From JBFMAI01 sp040755725 (GTDB taxonomy: Bacteria > Planctomycetota > Phycisphaerae > UBA1845 > Fen-1342), in the NCBI GenBank assembly GCA_040755725.1, contig JBFMAI010000031.1:1-64000 (forward strand): a stretch of DNA of 64,000 bases, read 5' to 3'. Below the pieces are notes generated by a model that saw only the letters and a list, made by a program, of their open reading frames with translations, had not been told where the DNA came from and ran no database searches. Of this stretch, positions 36,149 to 46,437 are shown in pieces. Within the stretch, counting starts at the first letter, position 1. Every line of letters starts with the position of its first letter. The position numbers and the translations under genes were made by a program.

Positions 36149-38449
36149 ATGAACGTCCGTACAGCGCTGATCGTCTTGTGGGCCATGACGACCGCTTGGG
36201 CCGGCGAACCCCCCAAGGGGGGCGCGTCCCGCGGCGAATTGGCCCAGCATTTTGGCTTCGGGCCTTTCCAGATCTACAAGTTCGAGCCGGGCATCGGGCC
36301 ACTGCACCTGGCCGACCTCGACGCCGATGGTCGGACGGACATCCTCGTGTGGAACGGCCGCCGCAGTCGCATCGAACTGCTCTACCAGCCGGCGCCGGAG
36401 GCCGACGTCACCCCAGCGGCCGGCGAACTCGACCGAAACGAAATCCCCAACCGTGGCAACCTGCGCCTTGTGACGCTGCCGCTGACGCACAAACTGGCCG
36501 CCCTGGACGTCGCCGACCTCACCGGCGACGGACGCCCGGACATCGTTTTCTTCGGCGAGCCGAAAGAGCTGGTGGTCATGCCCGGGCTCCCCACGGGCGG
36601 CTTCGGGGCCGCGGACGCTATCCGCGCCCCGGAGGGCACCCCGGCGCGCGGCGCGCTGTGTACGGGGGACTTCAACGGCGACGGCCGGGCGGACGTGGCC
36701 TTGCGCGGCGATGAGCTGCTGCTCGTCTTTCACCAGAAGCCGGAGGGCGGCCTGGCCAAGCCCGTGCGGCTCGTGCATGGCATCAAGAGCCCGGGGCTGA
36801 TGCTGAGCGGCGATTTTGAGGGCGACGGCCGGCTTGATCTGATCATCGGGGCCGATGACGAACGCTACGGGGCGTGCGTGTGGCTTCAGTCCGCTGACGG
36901 GACGCTCGGCGCGTTGCGGCCGGCACGTGTTCCCCGGCTGCGCAGCATGACCGTCGCGCCGCCGCCGGCCGGCTTGAAGGGCGACGACCTGTACGCCGTC
37001 GAACTCGCCACCGGTCGGCTCAAGCACTACCGTTGGCAGATACCGGATCGGCCGGGCCTCTCAGCCGACTGGTCGCAGCAGTGGCACTCGTACCCCGTGA
37101 AGAGCACGAGCAAGCGGCGGCCGCTCGCGCTGGGCGATGTGGACGGCGACGGCCGCATCGACTGCGTATCCGCCGACCCTGACGCCGCGCAGCTCGTCCT
37201 GTTTCAGGGCGGCCCCGCCGGTCTGGGCGTGGGCCGGGCCTTCCCGGGACCGGTCAAGACCACCGATGTGGGTTTCGTGGCCCAAGACGCCGGCGGCCAG
37301 CCCGCCATTCTCGTCGCGTCGGCGGAAGAGAAGATGATCGGCCATTCCCGGTATCAGGACGGCCGGCTGACTTTTCCGGAGCCGCTCAAGACCCGCGGCA
37401 CGCCGCACGTCCTCGCCGTTGGGGCGCTCGCGCCCGACGGCCCGGCCGACCGGCTGGCCTACGTCACCCGCACCGAGGAGGGCTTCGCGCTCGTTGTCAC
37501 CGAACTGGCCCGGCCGACGGGCGACGAGCCGGTCTTGGCGATCGACAAGCTCGATGACGATCCGGCGGGTCTGCGATTCGTGGATGTGGACCAGGACGGC
37601 CGCAACGATCTGCTGCTGTTCGTGCGCTTCGCGTCGCCGCGGGTGTTTCTCCAAGCAGCGGATGGGACGTTCACGCCCCTGAAGGGGCCGGACACGCGGG
37701 AGCGGCTGCTCAAGGAGGCGCGGCCCGAAGGCTGCGCGGTGGCCGACGTGACCGGCAGCGGGCGGCCGGAACTGATCCTTGCCCAGGATAATCTGGCCCG
37801 CGCGCTGGTTGTCGAGCAGGGCCGCTGGACCGTGGTCGACCAGTACAACGCCGAGCAGCACGACGCGCGCGTGCGCGGCGTGGCGGCGTTGCCGCGGGCC
37901 GACGGGCGGCCGATGCTGGTCATGTATGAACAGAAGGCCGGCGATCTCCTCGTCTTCGAGCCGCGTGCCGACCAGACCTACGCCATCTCCCAAACCATGC
38001 CCGTCGGCAGCTTCGACCTCACCGCGATGGAGGCGCTGCCGCTCGGCGACACCGGACGCCGGGGTGTGCTGCTGGCGGACGCCAGCCGCCTCGCCGTAGC
38101 GGCCGGCGGCGACCCCGCCCCCACCCTCGTCGAGCAACATGCTTACGAGAGCGATGTCAAGGAAGCGTGGCTCTCCGACGCGGTGGTGGGCGATGTCAAT
38201 CACGACGGCGTGCGCGACGTCGTTGCCGTCGACTGGGGCAAGGCCGCCCTCGAAGTCCTGACCACGCCCCCCGACGGCGGCTTCGTCAAGGCGCTGTCCT
38301 TCCAGGTCTTTCAGGGCAAACGCTTCACCGGGGCGCCCGACAGCCGCGCCGAGCCGCGTGAGGTCTTGATCGGTGACCTCACGGGCGACCGCATCGACGA
38401 CATCGTGCTGATCGTGCACGATCGCGTGATCGTCTATCCCGGCCAGTAG
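36149..38449 (+). CDS. Secreted FG-GAP/VCBS repeat protein
   Basis: A 766-residue exported protein with a signal peptide at 1-18 and GAAGGAG before the ATG. Repeated D-x-D-x-D-G segments occur throughout: LADLDADGRTDILVW, VADLTGDGRPDIVFF, TGDFNGDGRADVALR, GDFEGDGRLDLIIG, LGDVDGDGRIDCVSA, FVDVDQDGRNDLLLF, VGDVNHDGVRDVVAV and IGDLTGDRIDDIVLI. This is the calcium-binding pattern of integrin-like beta-propellers. There is no catalytic motif or lipobox; a role in adhesion or as an extracellular binding protein is likely but unproven. Confidence 0.88.
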   Translation: MNVRTALIVLWAMTTAWAGEPPKGGASRGELAQHFGFGPFQIYKFEPGIGPLHLADLDADGRTDILVWNGRRSRIELLYQPAPEADVTPAAGELDRNEIPNRGNLRLVTLPLTHKLAALDVADLTGDGRPDIVFFGEPKELVVMPGLPTGGFGAADAIRAPEGTPARGALCTGDFNGDGRADVALRGDELLLVFHQKPEGGLAKPVRLVHGIKSPGLMLSGDFEGDGRLDLIIGADDERYGACVWLQSADGTLGALRPARVPRLRSMTVAPPPAGLKGDDLYAVELATGRLKHYRWQIPDRPGLSADWSQQWHSYPVKSTSKRRPLALGDVDGDGRIDCVSADPDAAQLVLFQGGPAGLGVGRAFPGPVKTTDVGFVAQDAGGQPAILVASAEEKMIGHSRYQDGRLTFPEPLKTRGTPHVLAVGALAPDGPADRLAYVTRTEEGFALVVTELARPTGDEPVLAIDKLDDDPAGLRFVDVDQDGRNDLLLFVRFASPRVFLQAADGTFTPLKGPDTRERLLKEARPEGCAVADVTGSGRPELILAQDNLARALVVEQGRWTVVDQYNAEQHDARVRGVAALPRADGRPMLVMYEQKAGDLLVFEPRADQTYAISQTMPVGSFDLTAMEALPLGDTGRRGVLLADASRLAVAAGGDPAPTLVEQHAYESDVKEAWLSDAVVGDVNHDGVRDVVAVDWGKAALEVLTTPPDGGFVKALSFQVFQGKRFTGAPDSRAEPREVLIGDLTGDRIDDIVLIVHDRVIVYPGQ

Positions 38450-38457
38450 CCGCGGTC

Positions 38458-38473
38458 CCGGGCTCGCGCCCGG
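38458..38473 (+). terminator. Short GC hairpin after FG-GAP gene
   Basis: CCGGGC-TCGC-GCCCGG begins 9 bp after the stop codon. No T tract follows, so it may only pause transcription or mark a Rho-dependent end. Confidence 0.3.
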
Positions 38474-38576
38474 CGCCACACTCAAACGCCCTACGGAGCT
38501 GCGCACGGGCCGGTCGGCTGGTCGTCGCCGGCCACAATCCCTGATCACACCCATCGCGGCTCCCTTGACCGCGCCC

Positions 38577-38605
38577 TTCGCACCCCGCCGGGATTCTGGT
38601 AAACT
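38577..38605 (+). promoter_or_regulatory. Putative promoter for purF
   Basis: TTCGCA (38577-38582) and TAAACT (38600-38605) with 17-bp spacing; each box matches the vegetative consensus at four of six positions. Confidence 0.4.
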
Positions 38606-38646
38606 GTTCGCTTTTCCAGCTTCCCGGCGAGCCGGTGCGAGGCTGA

Positions 38647-40092
<1,446 letters not shown>

Positions 40093-40102
40093 GTTCGGAC
40101 CC

Positions 40103-40138
40103 ACGCCGCCGCGCGACGCCACCCAATGCGGGCGGCGT
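40103..40138 (+). terminator. Hairpin after purF
   Basis: ACGCCGCC (40103-40110) pairs with GGCGGCGT (40131-40138) around an 18-nt loop, 11 bp past the stop. There is no T tract. It lies between convergent genes. Confidence 0.35.
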
Positions 40139-40166
40139 CCCAACGAGCGTTCGCGGTTCTGCGGTG

Positions 40167-40412
40167 CTACGCGAATATCTGCGACGCCGTGTCGATGATC
40201 GCGCGCACGGTGGTCGCGGTTTCCTCTTCGTCCGCCAGCAGGGACTGGAAGAAAGCTCCGATAAACGTTGACGACAAGGATGTCGCTGCGGAGCTGACCC
40301 CCTCCAGCACCGTGTTGCGCACCGCCGGGTCGCAGCCCTCGAGCACAAATAGCCCACCGCCGCTGGCCACCGTCAGCATCCACAACTGGCCGCGTCGAAG
40401 CAAGCGCCGCAT
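40167..40412 (-). CDS. Small exported lipoprotein-like protein
   Basis: An 81-residue protein with GAGGAG 7 bp before its ATG. Residues 8-27 are hydrophobic and end VLEGC, a plausible lipobox with Cys27. The remainder (DPAVRNTVLEGVSSAATSLS then FIGAFFQSLL) is an amphipathic helix region rich in small residues. I have the impression that similar short proteins occur in other planctomycetes, but no function is known. It converges on purF and is co-directional with the coiled secreted protein upstream. Confidence 0.65.
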   Translation of the reverse strand: MRRLLRRGQLWMLTVASGGGLFVLEGCDPAVRNTVLEGVSSAATSLSSTFIGAFFQSLLADEEETATTVRAIIDTASQIFA

Positions 40413-40563
40413 TTTGATCTCCTCACTGCACCGCCCGCGGCCGCCCGCTGACCCGCGCAGCGGCCCCGACGAACGAACACCGTCACTCGCCCCCTGGCGT
40501 TCCTATCGGCCCGCGCCGCCCCCCGGTTGACCAACGCCCGCCGACCAAGGACCGCTGCCGCAA

Positions 40564-41892
40564 TCAGCCGGTTGACTCCGGGGGCGGAGGCGGGGGCGGC
40601 TCCGCCGCGTCCGGCGACGGCGGCTCGGGCGGCGGCGGGGGCGGCTCGGGCTCAGCTTGCGGCGGCACCTGCGGCGGCGGGGGGGGCTGCTGGGGCGCAG
40701 GTTGCGGCGTCGGCATCGGGCGGACCGGCTTCGCGGGACCGGCCGGGGTCCCGCGCTGACCTTGTTCCGCCGCCTGTCGTTGCGCCCGCGTGGGCAACCG
40801 CTCCAGCCGTGGCTTGAGCTGCTTCTCGAAGATCTCGTTGACCGGCTCGAATAGCTTGGTTCGTTTCTGATTGAGCTCCGACAGTTGCTTCAGCTTGTCG
40901 GGATCCGAGGATTGGCCGAGTTCCTGAAGCTGGCGGTCCAGCCGTTCCAGCTCAGGTTTGCGCTTCTGAATCAACCGGTTGGCCATCTCCTGGCAATCCT
41001 TCAAGATGCCCTGGGCCCGCTGCGTCTGACCCTCGTCCAACTGGTATCGCTGGATGAAATCACGGACATACGCCTCCCATTGGCTCTCGAAACCGATCCC
41101 GGACACGGCCCCAACTACCGTGGGGCGACCCCGCGACCCCCGCTGGTCTGGGGCGCGGGCCACGGCGGCGCCTTGCCCGACCCGGCCCGTGGAGCCGGAC
41201 CGTCCTTCCTGCGGGGTGGCGGTGATCGGCGTTGGGCGGTTCGCCGGCGTGGCAGGTTGAACTGGCGGCGGAGGCTCGGGGTTCGCCGCTACCGGGGTCG
41301 GCTTGGGCGTGGGCGGCCTGGGGGCGCTCCGTGCCGCGGGCTGCGCCGGTCCCTTGCGGAACTCCTCCACCGTCATCTCGCCCGAGACGATCCGTTGCAG
41401 TTGGTTCTCGGTCATGGCGAAGCTGTCCTGCATCTCCGCCAAGTCTTCGTCGTGGGTGCGACGCTGCTCCTCCGTCAGGATCTCCCGCCACTCGTGGTTC
41501 CCGCTGACGATGAGCGTCTTGGCCTCTTCGTACAGGGGCAGGGCCCGCCTCCCCCAGGCCATCAAGTCCTGCTGAGTCATTTCCGCCCCGGCCCGCACCT
41601 CGACCAGCCGGTCCACCAGGTCGAACAGCTCCTCGCGGTGCCGCGCTAGGAACTCCTGCGTCTTCTGCCGGAGAAACGCCTGGGTAAACGCATCCTGGTC
41701 GGCACTCAGGTTATATCGCCGCGCCAGGAACCGGGCGTGGTTCTCCAACAACGCGTCGATGTTCAACATGCGGCTGTAGCTGGGACGGGTGGCGTCGTCG
41801 GCGGCTGCGGGGGACTGCGCCTGAGCGGACGTCACGACGGGCAGAAACAGCGCGGCCGGCAGCAGCGCGAGCAGCAAACGACGTGCGGCCAT
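40564..41892 (-). CDS. Secreted helical protein with proline-rich regions
   Basis: A 442-residue exported protein; the ATG at 41892 has GGGAG upstream and residues 1-26 are a signal peptide. Residues about 40-185 are helical (ENHARFLARRYNLSADQDAF onward). A Pro/Ala-rich hinge follows (about 190-250). A second helical block starts WEAYVRDFIQRYQLDEGQTQ (about 275), and the last 70 residues are almost entirely Pro, Glu and Ala. The two helical blocks each pair a y-R-Y-x-L motif with following acidic residues, suggesting an internal duplication. The layout is loosely like Spy/CpxP periplasmic proteins, but there is no firm match. Confidence 0.7.
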   Translation of the reverse strand: MAARRLLLALLPAALFLPVVTSAQAQSPAAADDATRPSYSRMLNIDALLENHARFLARRYNLSADQDAFTQAFLRQKTQEFLARHREELFDLVDRLVEVRAGAEMTQQDLMAWGRRALPLYEEAKTLIVSGNHEWREILTEEQRRTHDEDLAEMQDSFAMTENQLQRIVSGEMTVEEFRKGPAQPAARSAPRPPTPKPTPVAANPEPPPPVQPATPANRPTPITATPQEGRSGSTGRVGQGAAVARAPDQRGSRGRPTVVGAVSGIGFESQWEAYVRDFIQRYQLDEGQTQRAQGILKDCQEMANRLIQKRKPELERLDRQLQELGQSSDPDKLKQLSELNQKRTKLFEPVNEIFEKQLKPRLERLPTRAQRQAAEQGQRGTPAGPAKPVRPMPTPQPAPQQPPPPPQVPPQAEPEPPPPPPEPPSPDAAEPPPPPPPESTG

Positions 41893-41957
41893 GCGACAAA
41901 CTCCCAAGTTGCAGCCGCGCGGGGGGGCGCGCGGCTTTCCATTGTCGAACCATCGGT

Positions 41958-41963
41958 ATTATA
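41958..41963 (-). promoter_or_regulatory. TATAAT box for the helical secreted protein
   Basis: A perfect TATAAT on the minus strand about 65 bp upstream of the ATG, with no clear -35 box. The gap is shared with the divergent phosphatase gene. Confidence 0.4.
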
Positions 41964-42017
41964 AGGTAACCAGACTGACGGGTTGCAGAAACCCGGGAAG
42001 CGCATGGAGGTTGCGAG

Positions 42018-42671
42018 GTGTCGCCGAAACCGCTCCCGCCGCCGCGCGCGTGCGTCTTCGATCTTGACGGAACGCTGGTGGATTCGCTCCGCGACATCGC
42101 CGAGTCGCTGAACGCCTGCCTCGAGCTGCTCGGTCTGCCCCCCCACCCTGTCGAAGCGTACCGCTACATGGTCGGCGAGGGCGTCCCCATGCTCTGTCGG
42201 CGGGCCATCGGGGAATCCCACCCCCATCTTGTGGCCCGGCTAGCGGAACTGGCCCGGGCACGATACCGGACCCGTGCCCTCCAACACACGCGGCCGTGCG
42301 ACGGCGTACCGGAGCTGGTGGCACGGCTTGGGCAGAGCGGCGTTCGGCTGGCGGTCTTGTCCAACAAGCCGCACGACCTGACCGAACGCGTGGTGCGGGC
42401 GTTCTGGCGCAACGGACCGTTCGACCGCATCTATGGCTACATCGAGGAAGAGTACCGCAAGCCTTCTCCGAAGTACCTGACGCGCATTTGCCGTGAACTC
42501 GGAGTTCCCCCGGGGGACACCTGGGTCGTCGGCGACACACCGACTGACGTGCAGACCGCGCAGGCCGCCGGTGCCGTCCCGATTGGCGTGACCTGGGGTT
42601 TTCGAACGCGGGCCGACCTGGAGGCGGCGGGGGCCGCGCGGATCGTCGATCACCCGGACGAGCTGTTCTGA
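42018..42671 (+). CDS. gph: HAD-superfamily phosphatase, phosphoglycolate phosphatase-like
   Basis: A 217-residue cytosolic HAD hydrolase that probably clears 2-phosphoglycolate or a similar phosphoester. Motif I is VFDLDGTLVDS (nucleophile Asp 15, acid Asp 17), motif II the Ser of AVLSNKP, motif III the Lys in YRKPSPKYL, and motif IV VVGDTPTDV. The helical cap lies between motifs I and II. It starts at GTG with GGAGG 7 bp upstream. Substrate assignment is by family only. Confidence 0.85.
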   Translation: MSPKPLPPPRACVFDLDGTLVDSLRDIAESLNACLELLGLPPHPVEAYRYMVGEGVPMLCRRAIGESHPHLVARLAELARARYRTRALQHTRPCDGVPELVARLGQSGVRLAVLSNKPHDLTERVVRAFWRNGPFDRIYGYIEEEYRKPSPKYLTRICRELGVPPGDTWVVGDTPTDVQTAQAAGAVPIGVTWGFRTRADLEAAGAARIVDHPDELF

Positions 42672-42794
42672 GTCGGGCGTCGCCGCGCGGCCGCCGGCTT
42701 TCCCGCCCACCGCGGGCGCGGTACGCTGCCCAGCCACGACATTGGGGCGTGTCGAAGTACGCAGCACCCAAAGCCCACGGCGATGAGGTCTCGC

Positions 42795-44306
42795 ATGACG
42801 CGAAACGGCACCCTGTTCACGTTCACCGGCGCCGCCAAAGGACCGCTCGGCGGCGATGTCCTGCTGGTTCCCTTGCTGACCGAGCCGCAACCCCCGCTGG
42901 AGATGGTCACGCGGCTGGACAAGCTCTGCGACGACGCCGTCTCGGAGCTGCTGTCGGTGAAGGCGATTCGTGACGAGGTGGGGCACTTGTCGCATACGAC
43001 GCGGGCGGGGACCTGTCGGCGCATTATCGTCGTGAGCTTGGGCGAGGCAAAGAAGCTCAACGCGCACGAGGTTCGCCGTGCGGCCGGCCTCGCCGCCCGT
43101 TGGCTGATCGGCGAGAACCTGACCAACGTCACGCTCTGGATTGACGGGTTGGCCGCGACCGGCGTCGAGCAGGCCCCCGCGGAATGGGCCCTCGGCATGG
43201 CGCTGGCCGGTTTCCGCTTCGCCGAGTTCAAAGAACCCGACAAGAAGGCGCCGGACAAGGTGCGCGTCCAGGTGCGGGCCGGCGAGCCCGGCCACCTCGA
43301 CCGCGTGATGTCTGAAATCCGCGACAACCTTACGCTGGCCGAGGCGGTGAACTACATTCGCGGTTTGGCGCATCAGCCCGCGAACGTCATCAACCCCGCA
43401 TCGCTGGCCGCCGAGGCACGCCGCCTGGCCCAGGGGACGCGGCTGCGTTGCACGGTGCTAAACGCCAACGAACTCCGCAAGCTGGGCATGAACGGCCTGC
43501 TCACGGTCGGGCACGCGGCCCATCACCCGGCCTGTCTGATCCAGATCGAGTATCGCGGGGCCGCGCGCACCCGCGCCCGCACCGTCCTCGTCGGCAAGGC
43601 CATCACCTTCGACAGCGGCGGCATTTCCATCAAGCCGTCCGCCGGCCTGGAGGCGATGAAGTTCGACAAGTGCGGCGGCATGACGGTGCTCGGGGTGCTC
43701 AAGGCGGCGGCCGACCTGAAGTTGAAGTGCCACGTCATCGGCCTGATCGCGGCGGCGGAGAACGCCGTCTCGGACCGGGCGTATCGTCCCGGCGACATCC
43801 TGCGGCTGATGAGCGGCAAGACCGTCGAGATCATCAGCACCGACGCGGAAGGCCGGCTGATCCTGGCCGATGCGCTCACCTATGCCCAACAGAAACTCAA
43901 GCCGACCGCCCTGATCGACGTGGCCACGCTGACCGGCGGCGTGGGGATCGCCCTGGGCCACGCGGCGGCAGGCCTGATGTGCAACGACGACGAGCTGGCG
44001 GCGGACCTCGGCGAGGCCGGCCGTCGGACGCACGAACGCCTGTGGCGATTGCCGCTGTGGGATGACTACCGGGAGTTGCTGAAGAGCCAGGAAGCGGACA
44101 TCAAGAACTCCTCCGGCAAGCGGGACGCGCACGCCATCGCGGGTGGTATGTTCCTGAAGGAATTCGTCAAAGAGGGAGTGCCTTGGGCACATCTGGACAT
44201 CGCCGCCGTCGCCACCGATGAAGATGGCAAGACCCCATTGGGCAAGGGCGCGACGGGCTTCGGCGTGCGACTCCTGATCGAGTTCCTGCGCCGCCGGGGA
44301 GCCTGA
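42795..44306 (+). CDS. pepA: Leucyl aminopeptidase (M17)
   Basis: Cytosolic hexameric metalloexopeptidase that removes N-terminal residues. The 503-residue protein has the substrate/metal motifs VGKAITFDSGGISIKPS (about 260), MKFDKCGGMTVLG, and STDAEGRL (about 350) followed by the usual ADALTYAQ. The family signature NTDAEGRL has Ser in place of Asn here. The ATG at 42795 has GAGG 6 bp upstream and is preferred to the ATG at 42783 four codons earlier. The N-terminal macro-like domain covers 1-175. Confidence 0.93.
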   Translation: MTRNGTLFTFTGAAKGPLGGDVLLVPLLTEPQPPLEMVTRLDKLCDDAVSELLSVKAIRDEVGHLSHTTRAGTCRRIIVVSLGEAKKLNAHEVRRAAGLAARWLIGENLTNVTLWIDGLAATGVEQAPAEWALGMALAGFRFAEFKEPDKKAPDKVRVQVRAGEPGHLDRVMSEIRDNLTLAEAVNYIRGLAHQPANVINPASLAAEARRLAQGTRLRCTVLNANELRKLGMNGLLTVGHAAHHPACLIQIEYRGAARTRARTVLVGKAITFDSGGISIKPSAGLEAMKFDKCGGMTVLGVLKAAADLKLKCHVIGLIAAAENAVSDRAYRPGDILRLMSGKTVEIISTDAEGRLILADALTYAQQKLKPTALIDVATLTGGVGIALGHAAAGLMCNDDELAADLGEAGRRTHERLWRLPLWDDYRELLKSQEADIKNSSGKRDAHAIAGGMFLKEFVKEGVPWAHLDIAAVATDEDGKTPLGKGATGFGVRLLIEFLRRRGA

Positions 44307-44372
44307 GCGTAACCCGCGGTTGCGCCCCGCCGGGCTTGACTTGCGCACGCTGGTCGCCGAACGTGTGCCCGC

Positions 44373-46391
44373 ATGTCGGCCGGCGAACCGCAGTCCGAAA
44401 GCACTCCACGCACAGGGAAAGTGTACCTGCCCGCCCTCGTGCTCGTCGGGGTGGCGGCTGTCCTGGCAACTCGGCTCGGTCCCGCCGTCTGGATCGCACT
44501 TATCGAGCAAGGCTCGCTCACGCTGGCGGTCGTGGCCGCCGGCCTGGGTTGGGGGGCGTGGCCGGTCGTCTGGCTGCGGCTTGGTCGCCGGCGGCCCCTA
44601 CAACAAGTCTGTCTGTCGGCGGGGCTTGGGCTGGGCGTGCTGGGTGTGCTGACGCTGGGACTTGGTTTGGCGGGCGGGCTGGAACGGTGGTCGGCATGGC
44701 TGCTGGTCGTGATAGGCGGAGTTCTCGGCATCGTGCGGCTCAGCGGACGTGGCCCGCGACCCGACCGTGACACGCCGCCGACTGGTCCCGCTCCCAACCG
44801 CTGGGTCGTGACGCTCGTCCTGCTCACGCTCGCCGTGCCGCTGTCGATCGGCATCTTCGGCGCCACCCTGCCGCCGGGGCTGCTTTGGATCGGCGAGGCG
44901 CTGGGCTACGACGTTCTGGAGTATCACCTGCAAGGGCCGCGCGAGTGGTTCGATGCCGGCCGCATCCAGTTCCTGCCGCACAATGTGTACGCCTCGTTTC
45001 CGCAGCAGATGGAGGTGCTCTACCTGCTGCTCATGCACCTGGCGGGCGGGCCGCTGGCGGGGGCCGTGCCGGCGCAGCTCTTGCACGCGGCGACGGGGAT
45101 TCTGGCGTTAGTGAGCATCGCGGCGTGGACGCCGGCGGGGTGGGGCCGTTGGGTTGCGCTCATCACGGCGGGCTCCGTACCCTGGATGGCCTATCTGGGG
45201 TGCCTGGCCTATGTCGAGCTCGGCGTGCTATTGCACGGAGCGTTGGCCGCCGGCCTCGTTCTCGACCAGTTCCGCGACACCGACGGAACAAGAGGGCGAT
45301 GGGCGCTGGCCGCGGGCCTGTGCGCCGGACTGGCGGGGGGCTGCAAGTACACCGCGGTCGCCCTGGTGCCCACGCTGCTGGCGGTATCGTGGTTGCTCTC
45401 CGCGCTCGGCACGCGGGCGATCGATCTGCGGCGCCTGGGGTTGTTCGGCGTCGGGGCGCTGCTGGCGTTCAGCCCGTGGCTGGTGCGAAACTGGGCGTGG
45501 ACCGGCAATCCCGTCTATCCGTTCGCCTACAACTGGTTCGACGGCCGGGCGTGGAGCCCGGAGCAGGCCGAGCAGTGGGACCGCGGCCACCGGTTGCCGC
45601 CTGCGCAAGACACGCTGGCCGGCCGCGGGCAGCTCGTCGTGCGGGAGTGGCTCGCGTCGCGCCTGTTCGGCCCCGGGCTAGCGGTCCTGGCGCTCAGCGG
45701 TCTGATTGTTGGTCGCTCGCGCCCCGCCGCGTTGCTGGCCCTGTGGGCCGTGCTCATGCTGCTCACGTGGGCGGCCCTGACGCACATGCCGGGTCGTTTC
45801 ATCGTGCCCGTCGTCGTGCCGCTGGCGCTGCTGGCAGGGCAGGTCGGCACGCGGGGGCCGGCGATCGGGTGGGTCCGAGGGGCCGGGAGGGTTGTGACCG
45901 GTCTGGCCGCGCTCGCCGGGGTCGCCAACAGCGTCACTCTGGCCGGCCTCTACCACCGACACAGCACGCTCTGGGGCGCCGGCCCCGTCGGCCTGGGCGC
46001 GCTGCCCGGCGAAACGCGGGGTCTCGCCGCGATCCACCCGGTGCGCGAGCTGCTGCCGCCCGCCGGCCGCGTTTGGCTGGTCGGCGAGGCCCGGGCGTTC
46101 TACCTGCCCGACCACGTGCACTACACCGTCGTCTTCAGCCGCGACCCCTGGTTGGAGTACGCCCGCAATTGCTCACCGGCGGAAGCGATCGCGTGGCTCC
46201 GTACCCAAGACGTGACGCATGTGGTATTTTCGTGGAACGAGATCGAGCGTTTGCGAGCATCCTACGGCTTCCCGGCGCTGGTGACGCGGGAGTGGGCCGC
46301 GCGGCTGGCGGACGCCGGCCTGCGGCGAATCACCCCGCCGGCGGATGCCGCCTCGGGCGAGACCGAGGTTTACGAGGTGCCCCCGCCATGA
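44373..46391 (+). CDS. Multi-pass membrane protein, GT-C glycosyltransferase-like
   Basis: A 672-residue membrane protein with about twelve hydrophobic helices. After the first four helices comes GEALGYDVLEYHLQGPREWF, a periplasmic acidic loop with D-x-L-E-Y-H that fits the metal/lipid-phosphate site of GT-C (PMT/ArnT-type) transferases. The last 140 residues form a soluble domain. Substrate is unknown. It heads a run of four co-directional genes (to 50635), the last three joined by overlapping stop and start codons, which points to envelope glycan assembly. Confidence 0.7.
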   Translation: MSAGEPQSESTPRTGKVYLPALVLVGVAAVLATRLGPAVWIALIEQGSLTLAVVAAGLGWGAWPVVWLRLGRRRPLQQVCLSAGLGLGVLGVLTLGLGLAGGLERWSAWLLVVIGGVLGIVRLSGRGPRPDRDTPPTGPAPNRWVVTLVLLTLAVPLSIGIFGATLPPGLLWIGEALGYDVLEYHLQGPREWFDAGRIQFLPHNVYASFPQQMEVLYLLLMHLAGGPLAGAVPAQLLHAATGILALVSIAAWTPAGWGRWVALITAGSVPWMAYLGCLAYVELGVLLHGALAAGLVLDQFRDTDGTRGRWALAAGLCAGLAGGCKYTAVALVPTLLAVSWLLSALGTRAIDLRRLGLFGVGALLAFSPWLVRNWAWTGNPVYPFAYNWFDGRAWSPEQAEQWDRGHRLPPAQDTLAGRGQLVVREWLASRLFGPGLAVLALSGLIVGRSRPAALLALWAVLMLLTWAALTHMPGRFIVPVVVPLALLAGQVGTRGPAIGWVRGAGRVVTGLAALAGVANSVTLAGLYHRHSTLWGAGPVGLGALPGETRGLAAIHPVRELLPPAGRVWLVGEARAFYLPDHVHYTVVFSRDPWLEYARNCSPAEAIAWLRTQDVTHVVFSWNEIERLRASYGFPALVTREWAARLADAGLRRITPPADAASGETEVYEVPPP

Positions 46392-46437
46392 GGGGGTCCG
46401 CGGGCGAGCCGCCCGCGCCAGGAGGCGTACTACCGCG

